Positions 34,603 through 46,800 of a stretch of DNA of 64,000 nt are shown one piece after another. Source of the stretch: Turnera subulata (Eukaryota > Streptophyta > Magnoliopsida > Malpighiales > Passifloraceae); the NCBI GenBank assembly GCA_028386065.3, contig JAKUCV010000214.1:125358-189357 (forward strand). Direction: 5' to 3'. The position numbers and the translations under genes are program-made. The notes under the pieces were generated by a model that did no database searches, was not told the origin of the DNA, and was given only the letters and a program-made list of their open reading frames with translations. Positions within the stretch are counted from its first letter, which is position 1. Every line of letters begins with the position of its first letter.

Positions 34603-37600
34603 ATGACTACTACTCCACCACCAAACACTATAACCTCTTCTATTACTATACCAGACTCTGCGCGAACTTCCCTTACTAATAAAATAGACCACCTAGTAGA
34701 AATCACCCATATTCCAAAAGAAGCTAGAGTTGAGGATTCACTCCTCCCTCTGGTTAATCCAAACACTATCTTCAAAAAAGGGTCACTTTCACGATCCATT
34801 AGAACCTTGATTTCTACCAGAAGACCAGCAATCAAAGAATATGTTCAGTCATCCCGACTCTCTCAGTGCACGTTGAGTTCTTCAACTGCTGAACAATATG
34901 TTACTCTTGAGATTCCTCAGGAGTTCATATCCCAGTGGAAGGCAAAACATTATTCTCATCTTCACCTTGGTGCCATACGACTAGTTCTTTCTTACCATGG
35001 GAGAAAAGGCCTACCGGTTACTGCTCGACTATCTTTACTTGATTCCAGATATGTCAAGTATGAAGATGCTGTTATCGGCACTATTTTGACAACGTTGAAT
35101 GCAGGAAGTGTGGTTCTTACCTTCTTCCCCAATTTCAATATCTCCCTTGATGATCCGCATCTGAGCACAGCTTTGAAGATTCAGGTACAGATTATTGGAG
35201 CTGAACAAGTTGCAAATGCCATCACTGCAACTTTACATCATCAGATGGTGTACAGACTCCAAGACCATGCTGTTAACCTCCCCTCTCAAGGAGTTTCTTC
35301 TGATCCAGTCTTCATCTATGCTGACATGGGCTCTACACCCACTATTGTTCAGCCACCCAGGCAGATTTCCAAAGACCAATTGGCCAAGCTAATCCCTTTG
35401 GATTGGGTAACCAATTATGAAAATCTTCGTCAGCACACTCAACCAGTCCAAACTACGGACTCTACTTTCATAAGACAATCAGATGGAACTGTCAGAACCA
35501 TTTTTTCCAAGCCCGGAACCTCCTCCTCTACTGAGGTTTTTCACTGCAGTATGATCCGACCAAGTACTGAAAAGACGGAAAAGAAGATCCCAGTTTCTTA
35601 CTTTCAGCCTGATGGATCTGCTGTTTATGTTTCTCACATCAATGGTCACTTTATATGGGGCGCTGATTCTACACAATGTGAAGCGGATTGTGATTGTGAA
35701 GATCACTTTTATGATTCTGATGAAGATTATGTCATCCCATCTAGAAGGAAGTTCAGGACTCATTACTCTCGATGCAAGCCACATCAAAAGACTCCTCGTC
35801 CTCCTCCAGGAGCATCTCGTCCATGGATACTTCCAAAGGCCATTGCAGAAGCACCACCCCTTGATTTTTATGCAAGAGCATTAGAGATTCTTGAAGAAGA
35901 AGGACTTTTGCCTCCTTCTTGTTCCTCTGAAGTTAATCTTCCAGACTTAACATCATCCCCACAACCAGTTCCATGCATGATGTTCAAGTCAACTGATTTC
36001 CCTCCTCTAGAGTCTCGGGTTGATACCTCCACCAAAAGGTCATACACACCTTTTGTTACGCCTCAACAGGTGAGGCCAGACGGTCAACTCGCTCCACTCA
36101 CCCAAGCTGAAGAAGTCTTGAATTGGCAATCACAAAACATGACGGCCCAGAATCACCTCCTCAAAAATCTTGATTCCAAGGTGGACCAAGTCCTTTCACA
36201 GCAAGGACTAACAACTCAGCGATGTGATTCCCTTGCAGGCCAAATGAAAAAGATGGAGCACGATCTTACTCAGAAACTCAACATAGTTCAACAAGAATTA
36301 TGTAACACAATCAGAGAGAAGCAAAGTCTTTATGACCCTTTGGTCAAGCAAAAAGAAGCAGAGGTCTCTCGTCTTGAGCAAGAACTTCATGATGCCAGGA
36401 AAGTTTTGGCAAGCACAAAGCCTTTAGCTCCTCAGGCAATGTTTCCAGTTCCTTTTAAACCTCTTCCCTCCAGAACAACTCCAGAAGAAAGTCCTTTTAA
36501 ATCATTGTCCCAAATGTTCCCACAAGAAACCCGACCTCCCCGTCGATCATATCGGCGTAGTCCTAGTCCTCCACCAGATCGACATCATCGTCGAGAAGGA
36601 AAAGAACCAGCAAGAGATCAATCTCCCTCTTTGATGATCAAAAGACCTTTTTATACCCCATCTCTCCCTGATGATACATCACAGGATAGTTCTTCAGAAA
36701 CATTTTCTGAAACCTCAGATTTTGAATCAGCTTATGCTGATATCTCCAACATCCTGATGCACCAACCCAGACCATCATACACTACAGAGTTTCCCCCTGA
36801 AACTGACGGAATGGATAGCACATCTACTCCACCTCCACAGGCTACATCATCATCTCAACCTAAAAATCAGCCAAATCAACCACCTCAACCTCCTCCATTT
36901 ATTCCTCCGACCAAAAAGCCTGATGGTTTTTCCACAGGAAATGGACCATGGTTTTCCCTTGATGATGTTCCCCAGCATCGCTGGAGAGAAAGATTGCAAG
37001 AGTTTCAAGCCTGGATGGACAAAGAAGAATTACAAGAGAATCCACCATACTGGATCCATAAAGAATTCATTGCTCGTTCCACCGGCACTCTCAAGGAATG
37101 GTTTCAAAAGACCACCCCAGCAATTCTACAGCAATTGTGTCAGGTTCCAACAACTGCCCAATTCCTGAATATATTGCATGATGAATTTATTGGTTCTCCT
37201 CCGGATGAAGCTAGACACAGATTGACTGAATTTCATCAAAGAAAGTGTTGTTCTTTACAACTTTCTGACCTCCAAAAACATCACTCCATCATGAGTAAGC
37301 TCTATTACACATTGGGAGCTACGGATGCTCATCGAGAAGTCTACCTAGCTTCTTTCCCAAAAAGTTTGCAGGGCAATGTTCTCAGTGCAATGGAATCCAG
37401 CAATCGGAGTATGTCTAATACATCCCTTGGGAAGCTATACCAGATGATACTCGCAGCTCGACAGACACTCTGTGATACACAAAAAATGTTTAGAGATCTT
37501 TCTAAACGATCTCAAGATCTCAAGAGTGTGTGCAACAACTCTTATATGAAGATCAAATGCAAAGATAAGAATTGTTCTTGTTCCCGGAAGTCCAACCATA

Positions 37601-39743
37601 TTGATCGTTATCAGAAGCCTTCTCCCAAAAGGTCTAAAAAGAAGTTCAGATCCCGTTTTTTCAGATTTAAATACTTCAAGAAGAAGGGAAAACGAGGTAA
37701 CAAAGGAGATAGATGCTTCATTTGCAAGAAGAAGGGTCATTTTGCAAAAAATTGCCCAAATCAGCCAGCTAAATCAGCAAAATTGGTTCAGCAAATCCAG
37801 CAAAGCACTCAGGTCGACCTTGACAGTGCAGATGTTGAATCATTATTTTCAGAAACTGAAGAACCTGAAGAAGACACTATCTTTGTTCTTGAACAAGAAT
37901 CTGATACGTCTTCATCAGCAACCTCTGACGATGAAGAATTTGATGATCGATATCTACCAGTGTTTCAAGCCCAAAAAGAAGCACAAAAGTCCATTTTGTC
38001 CAAAACAAAGTCACCATCCGTCAAGATACAGATTCTCCCATCCAAGTATGATAAGCCAATTCCTCTTATTGGTTTTGTTGATACTGGTGCTCACAAAAGT
38101 TTTCTCAATCCAAAGATACTACCTCCAGAAGCATGGGAGCCGCACAAGGAGTATTTTCAAGCTGCAAATGGAGAATTATTCCAAACCAAGATGATCACTA
38201 AACATCGTATTGGAATTCAATTCTTCCCTGGATGTGTTATCTGGACCAAAGTGCTTGGCACGAGTCTTCCAGATAGGGACCTACTCATAGGTTTTGATAT
38301 CATTCAACAAGCAGAGAAACTTCAAATCCTCTCACAAGGATTAAAATTCAAACGGTTCTTTGCTCCTTACACCAATATTAAGAAGATTTTTGCCTTATCG
38401 GAATGTCCAGTCCAGTATAAGGAAATCAAGACAAAGTTGTTACAGTCCTGTGCTGACAGTCATGCTCAGTTCACGCATCCATCTCCCCTCTGGAAGAATG
38501 AAGACTTTTTCATCACATTGCCTTTTAAGCTCAATGAAGACATTAATCCTACCAAGGCATCTCACCCGGGCATGACGCCCTCAGATTTACTTCTAGCCAG
38601 AGAAGAATGTTCACAACTGTTACAACAGGGTCTCATTGAACCCACCAAATCCGAATGGGCATGCCAGGCGTTCTATGTGGAAAAAAGAACTGAGAAGATT
38701 CGAGGGAAAAAGAGGTTGGTAATTGATTATAAGCCTCTTAATCATTTTTTAAGAGATGATAAGTTTCCTCTTCCAAAGATCAATTCCATGTTTCTTCATC
38801 TCAAAGATGCACGCATCTTTTCAAAGTTTGATTTAAAAGCCGGATTTTGGCAACTTGGCATTGACCCCAAGGATCGCCATAAAACTGCTTTCTGCATACC
38901 AGATGCTCAGTACCAATGGAAGGTTATGCCTTTTGGGTTAAAGGTAGCCCCTTCTCTGTTCCAGAAGGCAATGGTCCGTATCTTCCAACCCATTCTTCAC
39001 CACACCTTAATTTACATTGATGACATCCTCCTATTTTCATTCACGGAGGCAGAACACATACAACTTTTGCAACAGTTCCATGACATAGTCCATTCTTATG
39101 GAATTATGTTATCAGAGAAGAAAAGCCACATCGGTGTTACAGAAGTTGATTTTTTGGGAATGCATTTCAAGAATGGTTCTTATCAGCCTGGACCCCACAT
39201 TGCTCAGGAGTTATTGAATTTTCCAGATGAGAATCTCACGCCAAAGCAAATTCAACAGTTCTTGGGAATTGTCAATTACATCCGTGACTTCATCCCAAAG
39301 GTTTCCCACCATACTAGCCACTTGTCCAAATTATTAAAGAAGAAGGCCCCACCTTGGGGACCAGATCAGACTAGCGCTGTCAAAATCCTAAAGCAGATCA
39401 CTCAGGATCCACCTCCACTCAGAATTCCCACCAATGGCACAAGAATCCTCCAGACAGACGCAAGTGATGAGTACTGGGGAGCAGTACTGATTGAAGAGAC
39501 AGAAGATAAAAAGAGACATTATTGTGGCCACGCCAACGGCAAATTTTCAGATGCAGAGCTCCATTATCACACCACTCATAAAGAACTTTTGGCGGTCAAA
39601 TATGGAATCAAAAAGTTTGAATTCCATCTTGTCAATCATCATTTTATCGTGGAAATGGACAACTCATCTTTTCCAAAGCTGCTAGATTTCAAGAACAAAA
39701 GAGTTCCAGACAAGCAACTTCTGCGTTGGAAACAGTGGTTTGA
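34603..39743 (+). CDS. Caulimovirid polyprotein (1,713 codons visible, open into gap)
   Basis: Starts at the ATG of 34603 and stays open to the gap at 39744. Regions by residue: 30K-type movement protein (about 60-260); a Pro/Ser-rich linker; a coiled coil (about 535-615); coat-protein region (about 810-1010) with a basic stretch; CCHC zinc knuckle C-X2-C-X4-H-X4-C (1038-1051); an acidic segment (about 1080-1130); aspartic protease with D1160-T-G; reverse transcriptase with Y1471-I-D-D; and RNase H with a TDAS Asp at 1619. The remaining RNase H is hidden in the gap. No stop or frameshift is visible before the gap, which is unusual for an old integrant. The frame would encode both capsid and replication functions of the virus. 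Whether it continues to a stop after 40615 cannot be seen. Confidence 0.9.
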
Positions 39744-40615
39744 NNNNNNNNNNNNNNNNNNNNNNNNNNNNNNNNNNNNNNNNNNNNNNNNNNNNNNNNN
39801 NNNNNNNNNNNNNNNNNNNNNNNNNNNNNNNNNNNNNNNNNNNNNNNNNNNNNNNNNNNNNNNNNNNNNNNNNNNNNNNNNNNNNNNNNNNNNNNNNNNN
39901 NNNNNNNNNNNNNNNNNNNNNNNNNNNNNNNNNNNNNNNNNNNNNNNNNNNNNNNNNNNNNNNNNNNNNNNNNNNNNNNNNNNNNNNNNNNNNNNNNNNN
40001 NNNNNNNNNNNNNNNNNNNNNNNNNNNNNNNNNNNNNNNNNNNNNNNNNNNNNNNNNNNNNNNNNNNNNNNNNNNNNNNNNNNNNNNNNNNNNNNNNNNN
40101 NNNNNNNNNNNNNNNNNNNNNNNNNNNNNNNNNNNNNNNNNNNNNNNNNNNNNNNNNNNNNNNNNNNNNNNNNNNNNNNNNNNNNNNNNNNNNNNNNNNN
40201 NNNNNNNNNNNNNNNNNNNNNNNNNNNNNNNNNNNNNNNNNNNNNNNNNNNNNNNNNNNNNNNNNNNNNNNNNNNNNNNNNNNNNNNNNNNNNNNNNNNN
40301 NNNNNNNNNNNNNNNNNNNNNNNNNNNNNNNNNNNNNNNNNNNNNNNNNNNNNNNNNNNNNNNNNNNNNNNNNNNNNNNNNNNNNNNNNNNNNNNNNNNN
40401 NNNNNNNNNNNNNNNNNNNNNNNNNNNNNNNNNNNNNNNNNNNNNNNNNNNNNNNNNNNNNNNNNNNNNNNNNNNNNNNNNNNNNNNNNNNNNNNNNNNN
40501 NNNNNNNNNNNNNNNNNNNNNNNNNNNNNNNNNNNNNNNNNNNNNNNNNNNNNNNNNNNNNNNNNNNNNNNNNNNNNNNNNNNNNNNNNNNNNNNNNNNN
40601 NNNNNNNNNNNNNNN
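39744..40615. other. Assembly gap (872 N)
   Basis: Unresolved bases inside the virus copy, beginning within RNase H. Open frames reported across it are artefacts. The real length is unknown, so the end of the polyprotein and any small downstream ORF cannot be judged. Confidence 1.
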
Positions 40616-40621
40616 CAGTGA

Positions 40622-40719
40622 TGTAAGTTGGAAGAGACCCCCAACTATAAATATAAGGGTTTTCAAGTTGTATGAATCAGAGGACATGTTCTGATTCACT
40701 CTTTATCCTGTATAATAAA
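40622..40719 (+). promoter_or_regulatory. Pararetrovirus pregenomic RNA promoter and poly(A) signal
   Basis: GATGTAAG (40620-40627), similar to the as-1-type element of caulimovirus promoters, is followed by TATAAATA at 40646-40653. AATAAA occurs at 40714-40719, about 60 bp further on. A promoter closely followed by a poly(A) signal is normal for a circular pararetrovirus, where the signal is read on the second pass. Confidence 0.65.
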
Positions 40720-40927
40720 CTATGGCTTTCTAAAAACACTCTCTTGGTTTTCGAACACTCTTAGCTTAGGATTATGAAACTAATTAATGATCTTCTTGGT
40801 CCTGCAAGAACGATCCTTTAGACTAACTGGGTTACGAAAGAGGCTTGAGATTTGATTGCCATTTTGAATATGGATCCTTCTATCTCGCCTGAGTAAACAG
40901 CTAGTCTGAAGGCTCTCGTCCCTTGTG

Positions 40928-40941
40928 TGGTAGCGGAGCCA
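40928..40941 (+). other. Minus-strand primer-binding site (initiator tRNA-Met)
   Basis: The 14-mer TGGTAGCGGAGCCA differs at two positions from the canonical initiator tRNA-Met primer site TGGTATCAGAGCCA of caulimovirids. It sits exactly at the right border of the integrated virus. Confidence 0.7.
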
Positions 40942-41400
40942 TATAGTTTACAGATTTGGTTTCATGCTGCCAGACGAAGAATTTGGCAGGAAGAAGAAAT
41001 AATGGTGGTGCAGGGGAAAGGCTTCATCAAGCAGGAAAAGGACGAGGTACACGGGCATCACAAGTCACTCACAGGCTTAACAGGAGGGAGCCATCACAAG
41101 CAGCATAGGTAAGTGGCGGCTCCACTTGCAGGGCCGTGTCCAAAACGGATCAGAAAATAACTGATACACCCACTAAGTTATTTTCCGGTGTGATTTTTTC
41201 GAAAATTCCGGGACCCGAAAAATACCAACTTAGGCCCGAAAAATCCACGAAAAAATCTCGAGCGCGGAAAAACTCTCGGTTTCGAAAAACGACGTCTGAT
41301 TTACCTTGAATTAATTACCCAAGATTAATTCAACAGTAAATTACGGTAAAAAGACTTTTACAGTCCGGTAAAAATCAAAATTTTTACCCGGACTGTTACA

Positions 41401-42122
41401 GTGCGAGCCATCAGCTAATAGCCAAAAGAACACAAAAATTATACTATTCACAAATCTTGTCGAAAAAATTATTGCAAAAAAATATTAATATAACTTGTAG
41501 CTTTTCTAAAAAAGAGAAAGCCAAATTTTGTATATGCTCCATTAACTTCATTTTAATAAAAAAATTAGCGACAATGACTTTTCACAAACATTCATTAGTG
41601 TAATCAAAAAACATTTCGAATAAAAATGCACCGTAATTCTTCCACTCAGCCAGGTAGCTAAAACAATCAAGCAACCCTTTTTTAGGCATTTACAAAAAGC
41701 AATCTCATATGTTAATATTTTAATCATCAATATTAGTAGACAGCGCGTTTAGATTGTTTTAGAACATGTGATTAGTCTTAAGTGATTTTGACAACTTCAA
41801 AATAATAGCACGAGCCACGTTAAATAGCAGAAAGAAAAAAAAAGATCGAAAAACACTTAGGAGCTAAACAAAATGTCAAAAGCTACTTCCCAAAGAGAAA
41901 GCTGAGTTACTGTCGCAGAAGAAGAACCCGATCGTTACCTGAAAGGCTGAAAATTATCAAGTCCCAGCGAGCCATTTCGTGAGATTTCCATATGAGCCTG
42001 GAAACAAAAGTATAAAAGCACTTTCGGCAGGAAAATAAAAAAGAGTATAAAAGCACTGAGAAAAAAAAAAAAAAAAGGAAATGAAAAACCCATAAAAATC
42101 AATCAAATTTTTTCGGGAAAAA
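41401..42122. other. Intergenic, no gene seen
   Basis: AT-rich DNA between the solo LTR and the second tRNA. Short ORFs have no recognisable product. Confidence 0.5.
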
Positions 42123-42193
42123 GGTTCCACCGAGATTTGAACTCGGGTTACTGGATTCAGAGTCCAATGTCCTGACCACTAGACCATGGAACC
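42123..42193 (-). tRNA. trnQ-CUG: tRNA-Gln (anticodon CTG), second copy
   Basis: Base-for-base the same 71-nt cloverleaf as the copy at 27524-27594, with anticodon CTG. The minus strand runs into CTTTTT immediately after the 3' end, a polymerase III stop. The flanks are not shared with the first copy beyond a few bases, so this is not a large recent segmental duplication. Confidence 0.95.
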
Positions 42194-43837
42194 GGTGCTG
42201 ACTCATTTCTTTTTGATTTTACAAATATATAGAACTGAGTTATCGGGGAATGGAACAAGCGTGCTACCTCATTTCGTTTAATTGCAACGAAATGGGCAAA
42301 GCAACAGTAGTTGGTAGTACTTAGTGGCTGTGGTATGCGTGCTCACTGCTTTAGCATATTTATAGAGGGTGCCTAGCTTGGGTTTATAGGCTTAGGCTTG
42401 GCTTTACCCCCTTGTCAATTTAAATAAGTTATTGTTCCTCCAAGTCGGAGAGTTATATTCTCCCATCCCATATACATAACACTGTTAAATTTAGAAAACC
42501 TTTGTTAAAGAAATGGCATATTGGGGGTCTTAAGTGATAAACATCATTCTTTTCATGTTTTTTTTTTTCTTTCTGAACAATTATTTTACATGGTATAGTT
42601 TTCCAATAATACTTTCATCTCTTCTCGGCCAATTGTCAAGGTATAAAGCAGCTTCACAACTTCATTGGGGTTTCAATTCAAACCCAACCACGAGATAGAT
42701 ACACATCACTTGTCTCCTCCGCATTTGCTGTTCTTAGTTAAAATTAAAATAGTGACAGTTTTTGTGTCTTCAAATATTCTACAATTAAAGCAATGAGACA
42801 CTAGTTTACGTAAAACCTGTGATTTGAATTAGTTGGTGTATGGACTAATCACTATTAATGCTGTCGATAGAAGATACTGCTAGTTACTATCAAAAGTCAA
42901 AACAGTGATGGAAAAGAGTGATTGAAGTGAATGCGACTTACAGTCTTCTAAAGCTTTTTTTTTTAAAAAAAAAAAACAAACTCATTTGAGAAAAGTACTA
43001 GAAAACTAGTAAAATCTTTACCCATTGACAGGAGGATCTCATAGCTTTCGTACTTTCCAGAGTCCAATACATGGGTGTCGCCCCGTCTGCTACACTACTT
43101 CCGTCCTCATCCCACAAGGCCAACAAATCATGCCAGCGTGTGTACAAGCAAAGGCTGGAGGTGTAATACTAAACCAGTTCAAGACTTGAAGCTTTAAATA
43201 AGTGGGTTACAGACGATGACTGTCTTTTGTTGGACCAGGGGGTTTGTGATCAATTTGCCAAATTCTTGCAACTTGCAAGTGTACATTGAAACTTCAACCA
43301 CACATACATGCTCCCCCTCCCCCATTGAGAAGAAATGAAAAGGCACCTCTCCGTTTTCCACACCCAAAAACTGTTCAAAACCTCCTTTCCACATGTCAAT
43401 CAATCTTTGTCCTGTCACCTGTCACTGTTCGGCGTTGTTACAATAAGATAATCCAACAACACCACCTTGAAAGTTGAAACCTGAAAGCAACACGCGCCAC
43501 TGCATTTACTCTCCCTTCAACAACAGCCACAGACGGAACCAATGTCCAATGACACGAAACCCTTACTCGTAATTCGTGAACATTAGTAGTATATGACTGG
43601 CAAGTCAGGCAATAACTATGTGCTGCCACTTCCAGTTCGGCTCCACCTTTGGCTTGGTAATTTCGCCGCACTCCCTCCCTTCACTTCACTAAAGAGCCCT
43701 GCTTAGTTGGTAGTACTACTTTGTTTTTGTTTTTTCCACAGACTGAGAGAGTGAGTGGAGAGATGAGTGTTGGAGGTGCTTAGGACAGTGGGTTGGTTTA
43801 GTGTTCGAGCTTTGAGCGAGTGATCAGAAGTAGAGCA
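42194..43837. other. Upstream region of the JmjC gene
   Basis: No coding gene is visible. Poly-T/A runs occur near 42560 and 42955. The last 150 bp (about 43690-43837) contain a CT/GA-rich leader typical of plant 5' UTRs. Small ORFs at 43194-43671 lack recognisable features. Confidence 0.45.
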
Positions 43838-46800
43838 ATGGAAAAAGAGGGTCAGAATGGAGGCGTTGGTCCCCAGCGAAGGAAGAGGAGGAGGGAAGAA
43901 AGCCAGAGCAATCCTGCTGTGATGCTTGGGAAAAAGATCGGTGAGGTGGGTTTTGACGGGGAAGGGATTCCGAACTGGTTTGGCGTTGGCGTGGGAAATT
44001 CTGATGTTTTGGGATGGTTTGATGATATGGGTGGGGCTAATATTGGACAAAGTTTGCAACTTTGGCCGGAATCAGGGACCGGAATCGGGAACCAGGAGCA
44101 GAACTTTGTTGTTGGTGGTGGTAACGGTGGGGTTCAAGGGTTTCAAGGTGGGTTTGGTGAGGACTATGGAGCAAATGGTGTTCTGGGTCTTGAAAAAAGT
44201 TCAGCTTTTCAGCAGTTCTTGCATGGGTCGAGTGGTGGTGCAGCTCTTCAATTGGGTGACTCTGGTTATAATGCTTGTGATAACGCAATTCTGGGGCTTG
44301 GTGGTGAGGGAACTCATGCTCTTTTAGGTGGCGAAGCTGCCGCTGCTAATAGTGGTTTAGGTTGTGGAACTAATGGGATGCATGACTTCTTTAATGAAGC
44401 CAGCGGTGGTGATGTATTGGGGAGTCTATTTGGTGGAGCCAGCGAAGGGGAAGGCATTGAGAGTCTGCTTGGTAGATGTAAAGGTGGGGGTGTGGTTTCC
44501 AGCGGCCAAGGGATTCAGTGTTGGTGTGGTGAAGCCGGGTGTGCTAGTATTGATGGGAAGGGGATTCAAGGCCTGTTTGGTGAGGTGAGCTGTGGAACTG
44601 AAAATGTAGATAATGTGAATGCAGGCCATCGCAGCTTGAAGGACGAGAAGAAAGTGGTGAAGGGTAGATTAGGCAGGCCAAAGGGCTCAAAGAACAAGAA
44701 GAAAATGGAAGGGGCTAGTGAACTTGGTGGTGGTAACCTTGATGGAAATGATTCTGGCCCGCCAAAACCCAAGCGGGGAAGACCAAAAGGTTGGAAGAGT
44801 AAGAATCAAAATCCGCAAGATCAAGAGAATCATGGCCTATTTGGCAATGTTTTGATTGGCAATACTGCTGGTACTGTAGCTGTATCTCCGAGTAAGGGAG
44901 ATAAAGATATGCCTGAGGGTAGTGCTGGTCGTTTAGTAATGGGAATTGCTACGACTCTCCAGGAAACGAGCAGGCCTGGACGGTCCAAGGGTTCAAAGAA
45001 TATGAAGAAAATTGGTGCAGGGGAAGAAAGTGAGAGGACGGCTATTGTAGCCGGTGAGCAAAACGCAATGGACGGAGAGGAGAATGGTGGTTTTAAGTTT
45101 GGAAATGAGATTGCTACGCCAAGGAAGCGTGGCAGACCAAAGGGTTCCAAGGACAAGGTGAAAATAATGATTGCATGTGATGGTCAAGAGAGGCCCAGGA
45201 AAAGTGTTCGTGGTCGACCAAAGGGTTCCAAGAATAAGGTTAAGAAAACTCAGGCTCTTGTACTAGTATGTCATAATCTACAGACGACCAAAGGTCGGCG
45301 CGGCAGACCAAAGGGTTCCAAGAATAAGGTCAAAGAAAATCTTCCATGTGATAGTGTTGGGACGCCAAAGTTACAAAAAGATCTTGCAAGTGATCGTCAA
45401 GAGTTGCCCGGGAATAGGCTTGGCCGACCTAAGGGGTCGAAAAACAACCCAAGTTGTCTTGCAGGTGATGGTCAAGAACTGGTCGGGGGGCCAATCATGA
45501 AGCCTAGGGGTAGATGTGGCAGACCAAAATGCTCGGAGAGTAAAGAGCCACGTTCTGCAGATGATGGTAATGTGTTAGCAGTTAAGCGTGGTCGTGGTCG
45601 ACCAAAGGGTTCAAAGCATGGGTCTGATATTGTAGTCCAGAAACCATTGCATAATACTTCAGTACAAATAAATAAGTTTTCTGTCTCTGAGATGGAAACG
45701 GATGGTGTGCAGAAGAGTTTGATGTGCCATCAGTGTTGGAGGAACGATAGAAGTGGTGTTGTCATCTGTTCCAAATGCAAAAGAAAACGATATTGCTATG
45801 AGTGTCTTGCCAAGTGGTAATTGCTTTGTTCTTCCTAATTTGTTTTGTTGGTGAAAAATTCATTTGAAAGTGTTGCATCCTGTGAATTATATTTTCATTG
45901 TCATGAAGTAGTTTCTAACTTGTTCTGGACATATTTTGGGCAAGCTGCAAATAGTAACGAATCTCTCTTTCTTTGTCAAATTGTTATCTAAGTAGGCAAA
46001 TTTCTCAAACAATGTTTTGGTTTTCATGTGCTATATATGAATCTGACCTTAACATGGCTTTTAGGTACCCTGAGAAGTCACTAGATGAGATAGCAATTGA
46101 ATGTCCATTTTGCCGTGGGAATTGTAATTGCAGATTGTGCCTCAAGGCAAAAAAAATTGTGCCGGTGAGTGCTCTTGTGCTGGTTGTTGTTCCTCCTTTT
46201 GTGTCTCTATCCACTGTCTAAGCGTGATGTTATTATGATTTTAACTGTTGTTTTAACAGGCTGTGAATGATAAAGCAGATACAGATACCAAATTGCAAAA
46301 CTTTCTTTACTTGCTTGGGAAGACTCTGCCTCTACTTTGGCATATCCAACGGGAGCAGAACTCAGAATTGGATATGGAGGCAAGCATTCGAGGTATTACA
46401 AAATGTCTGTCTCTCAAGAGTTTCATTATCAAATTAGACATTCCAGAATGTGTAACAGTGTGTTTGTTGTTTTGGGTCTGCAGGTGTCATGTTGACAGAA
46501 AAGGATGTAATTAAATCGTCGATTGATGATGACGATCGAGTCTACTGGTAGCATATCATACCAACCATTTCATCAAACTGAAACTTGAGCTATCTATGAA
46601 ATATACTTCTACTATTTTCATTCTATATCCTTTGTTAATCGACTTATATCTAGTTGAAGAATAATGCCAACATTTCAATATCTCAACTTTAGTGCTATCT
46701 GTCTCTTTCTTGATTGGTCTAGAGTAAGGATAAACTGAGAAGTGGGTGTCAAAAGAATTTTTCAAATGATCATTTACATACACATTTTGTTTGGGTCAAA

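Larger units (their letters stand above)
34453..40941 (+). mobile_element. Endogenous caulimovirid (plant pararetrovirus), near full-length
   Basis: A plant DNA pararetrovirus copy integrated inside the family A LTR. The order is leader (34453-34602), one long polyprotein frame with movement, coat, protease, reverse transcriptase and RNase H regions, an assembly gap, then a promoter with TATA box, a poly(A) signal and the tRNA-primer site at the far right end. Both junctions contain the octamer CCATATAG (34445-34452 and 40939-40946). A single polyprotein that begins with the movement domain is as in Petuvirus and the endogenous Florendovirus group; I cannot choose between them. There is no integrase, as expected for the family. 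Coordinates are good to within the 8-bp overlap. Confidence 0.9.
31334..41400 (-). mobile_element. Solo LTR, family A, minus orientation, with nested insertions
   Basis: Begins TGAAACGCCCCGACCC at 31334, the complement of the family A 3' end, and ends ...CGGACTGTTACA at 41400, the complement of its 5' end. Imperfect flanks GAGCG (31329-31333) and GTGCG (41401-41405) may be the target duplication. The LTR is split into three parts: 31334-32139, 33678-34452 and 40942-41400. They are separated by a copia-type solo LTR and by a pararetrovirus. The homology to 28233-30959 is clear at both ends and at the acidic mini-exon, but sequence divergence is considerable. Confidence 0.8.

Noticed and set aside
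39682..40699. Long ORFs on both strands across the N block
   Set aside because: They consist almost entirely of unknown residues and exist only because N codons cannot be stops.
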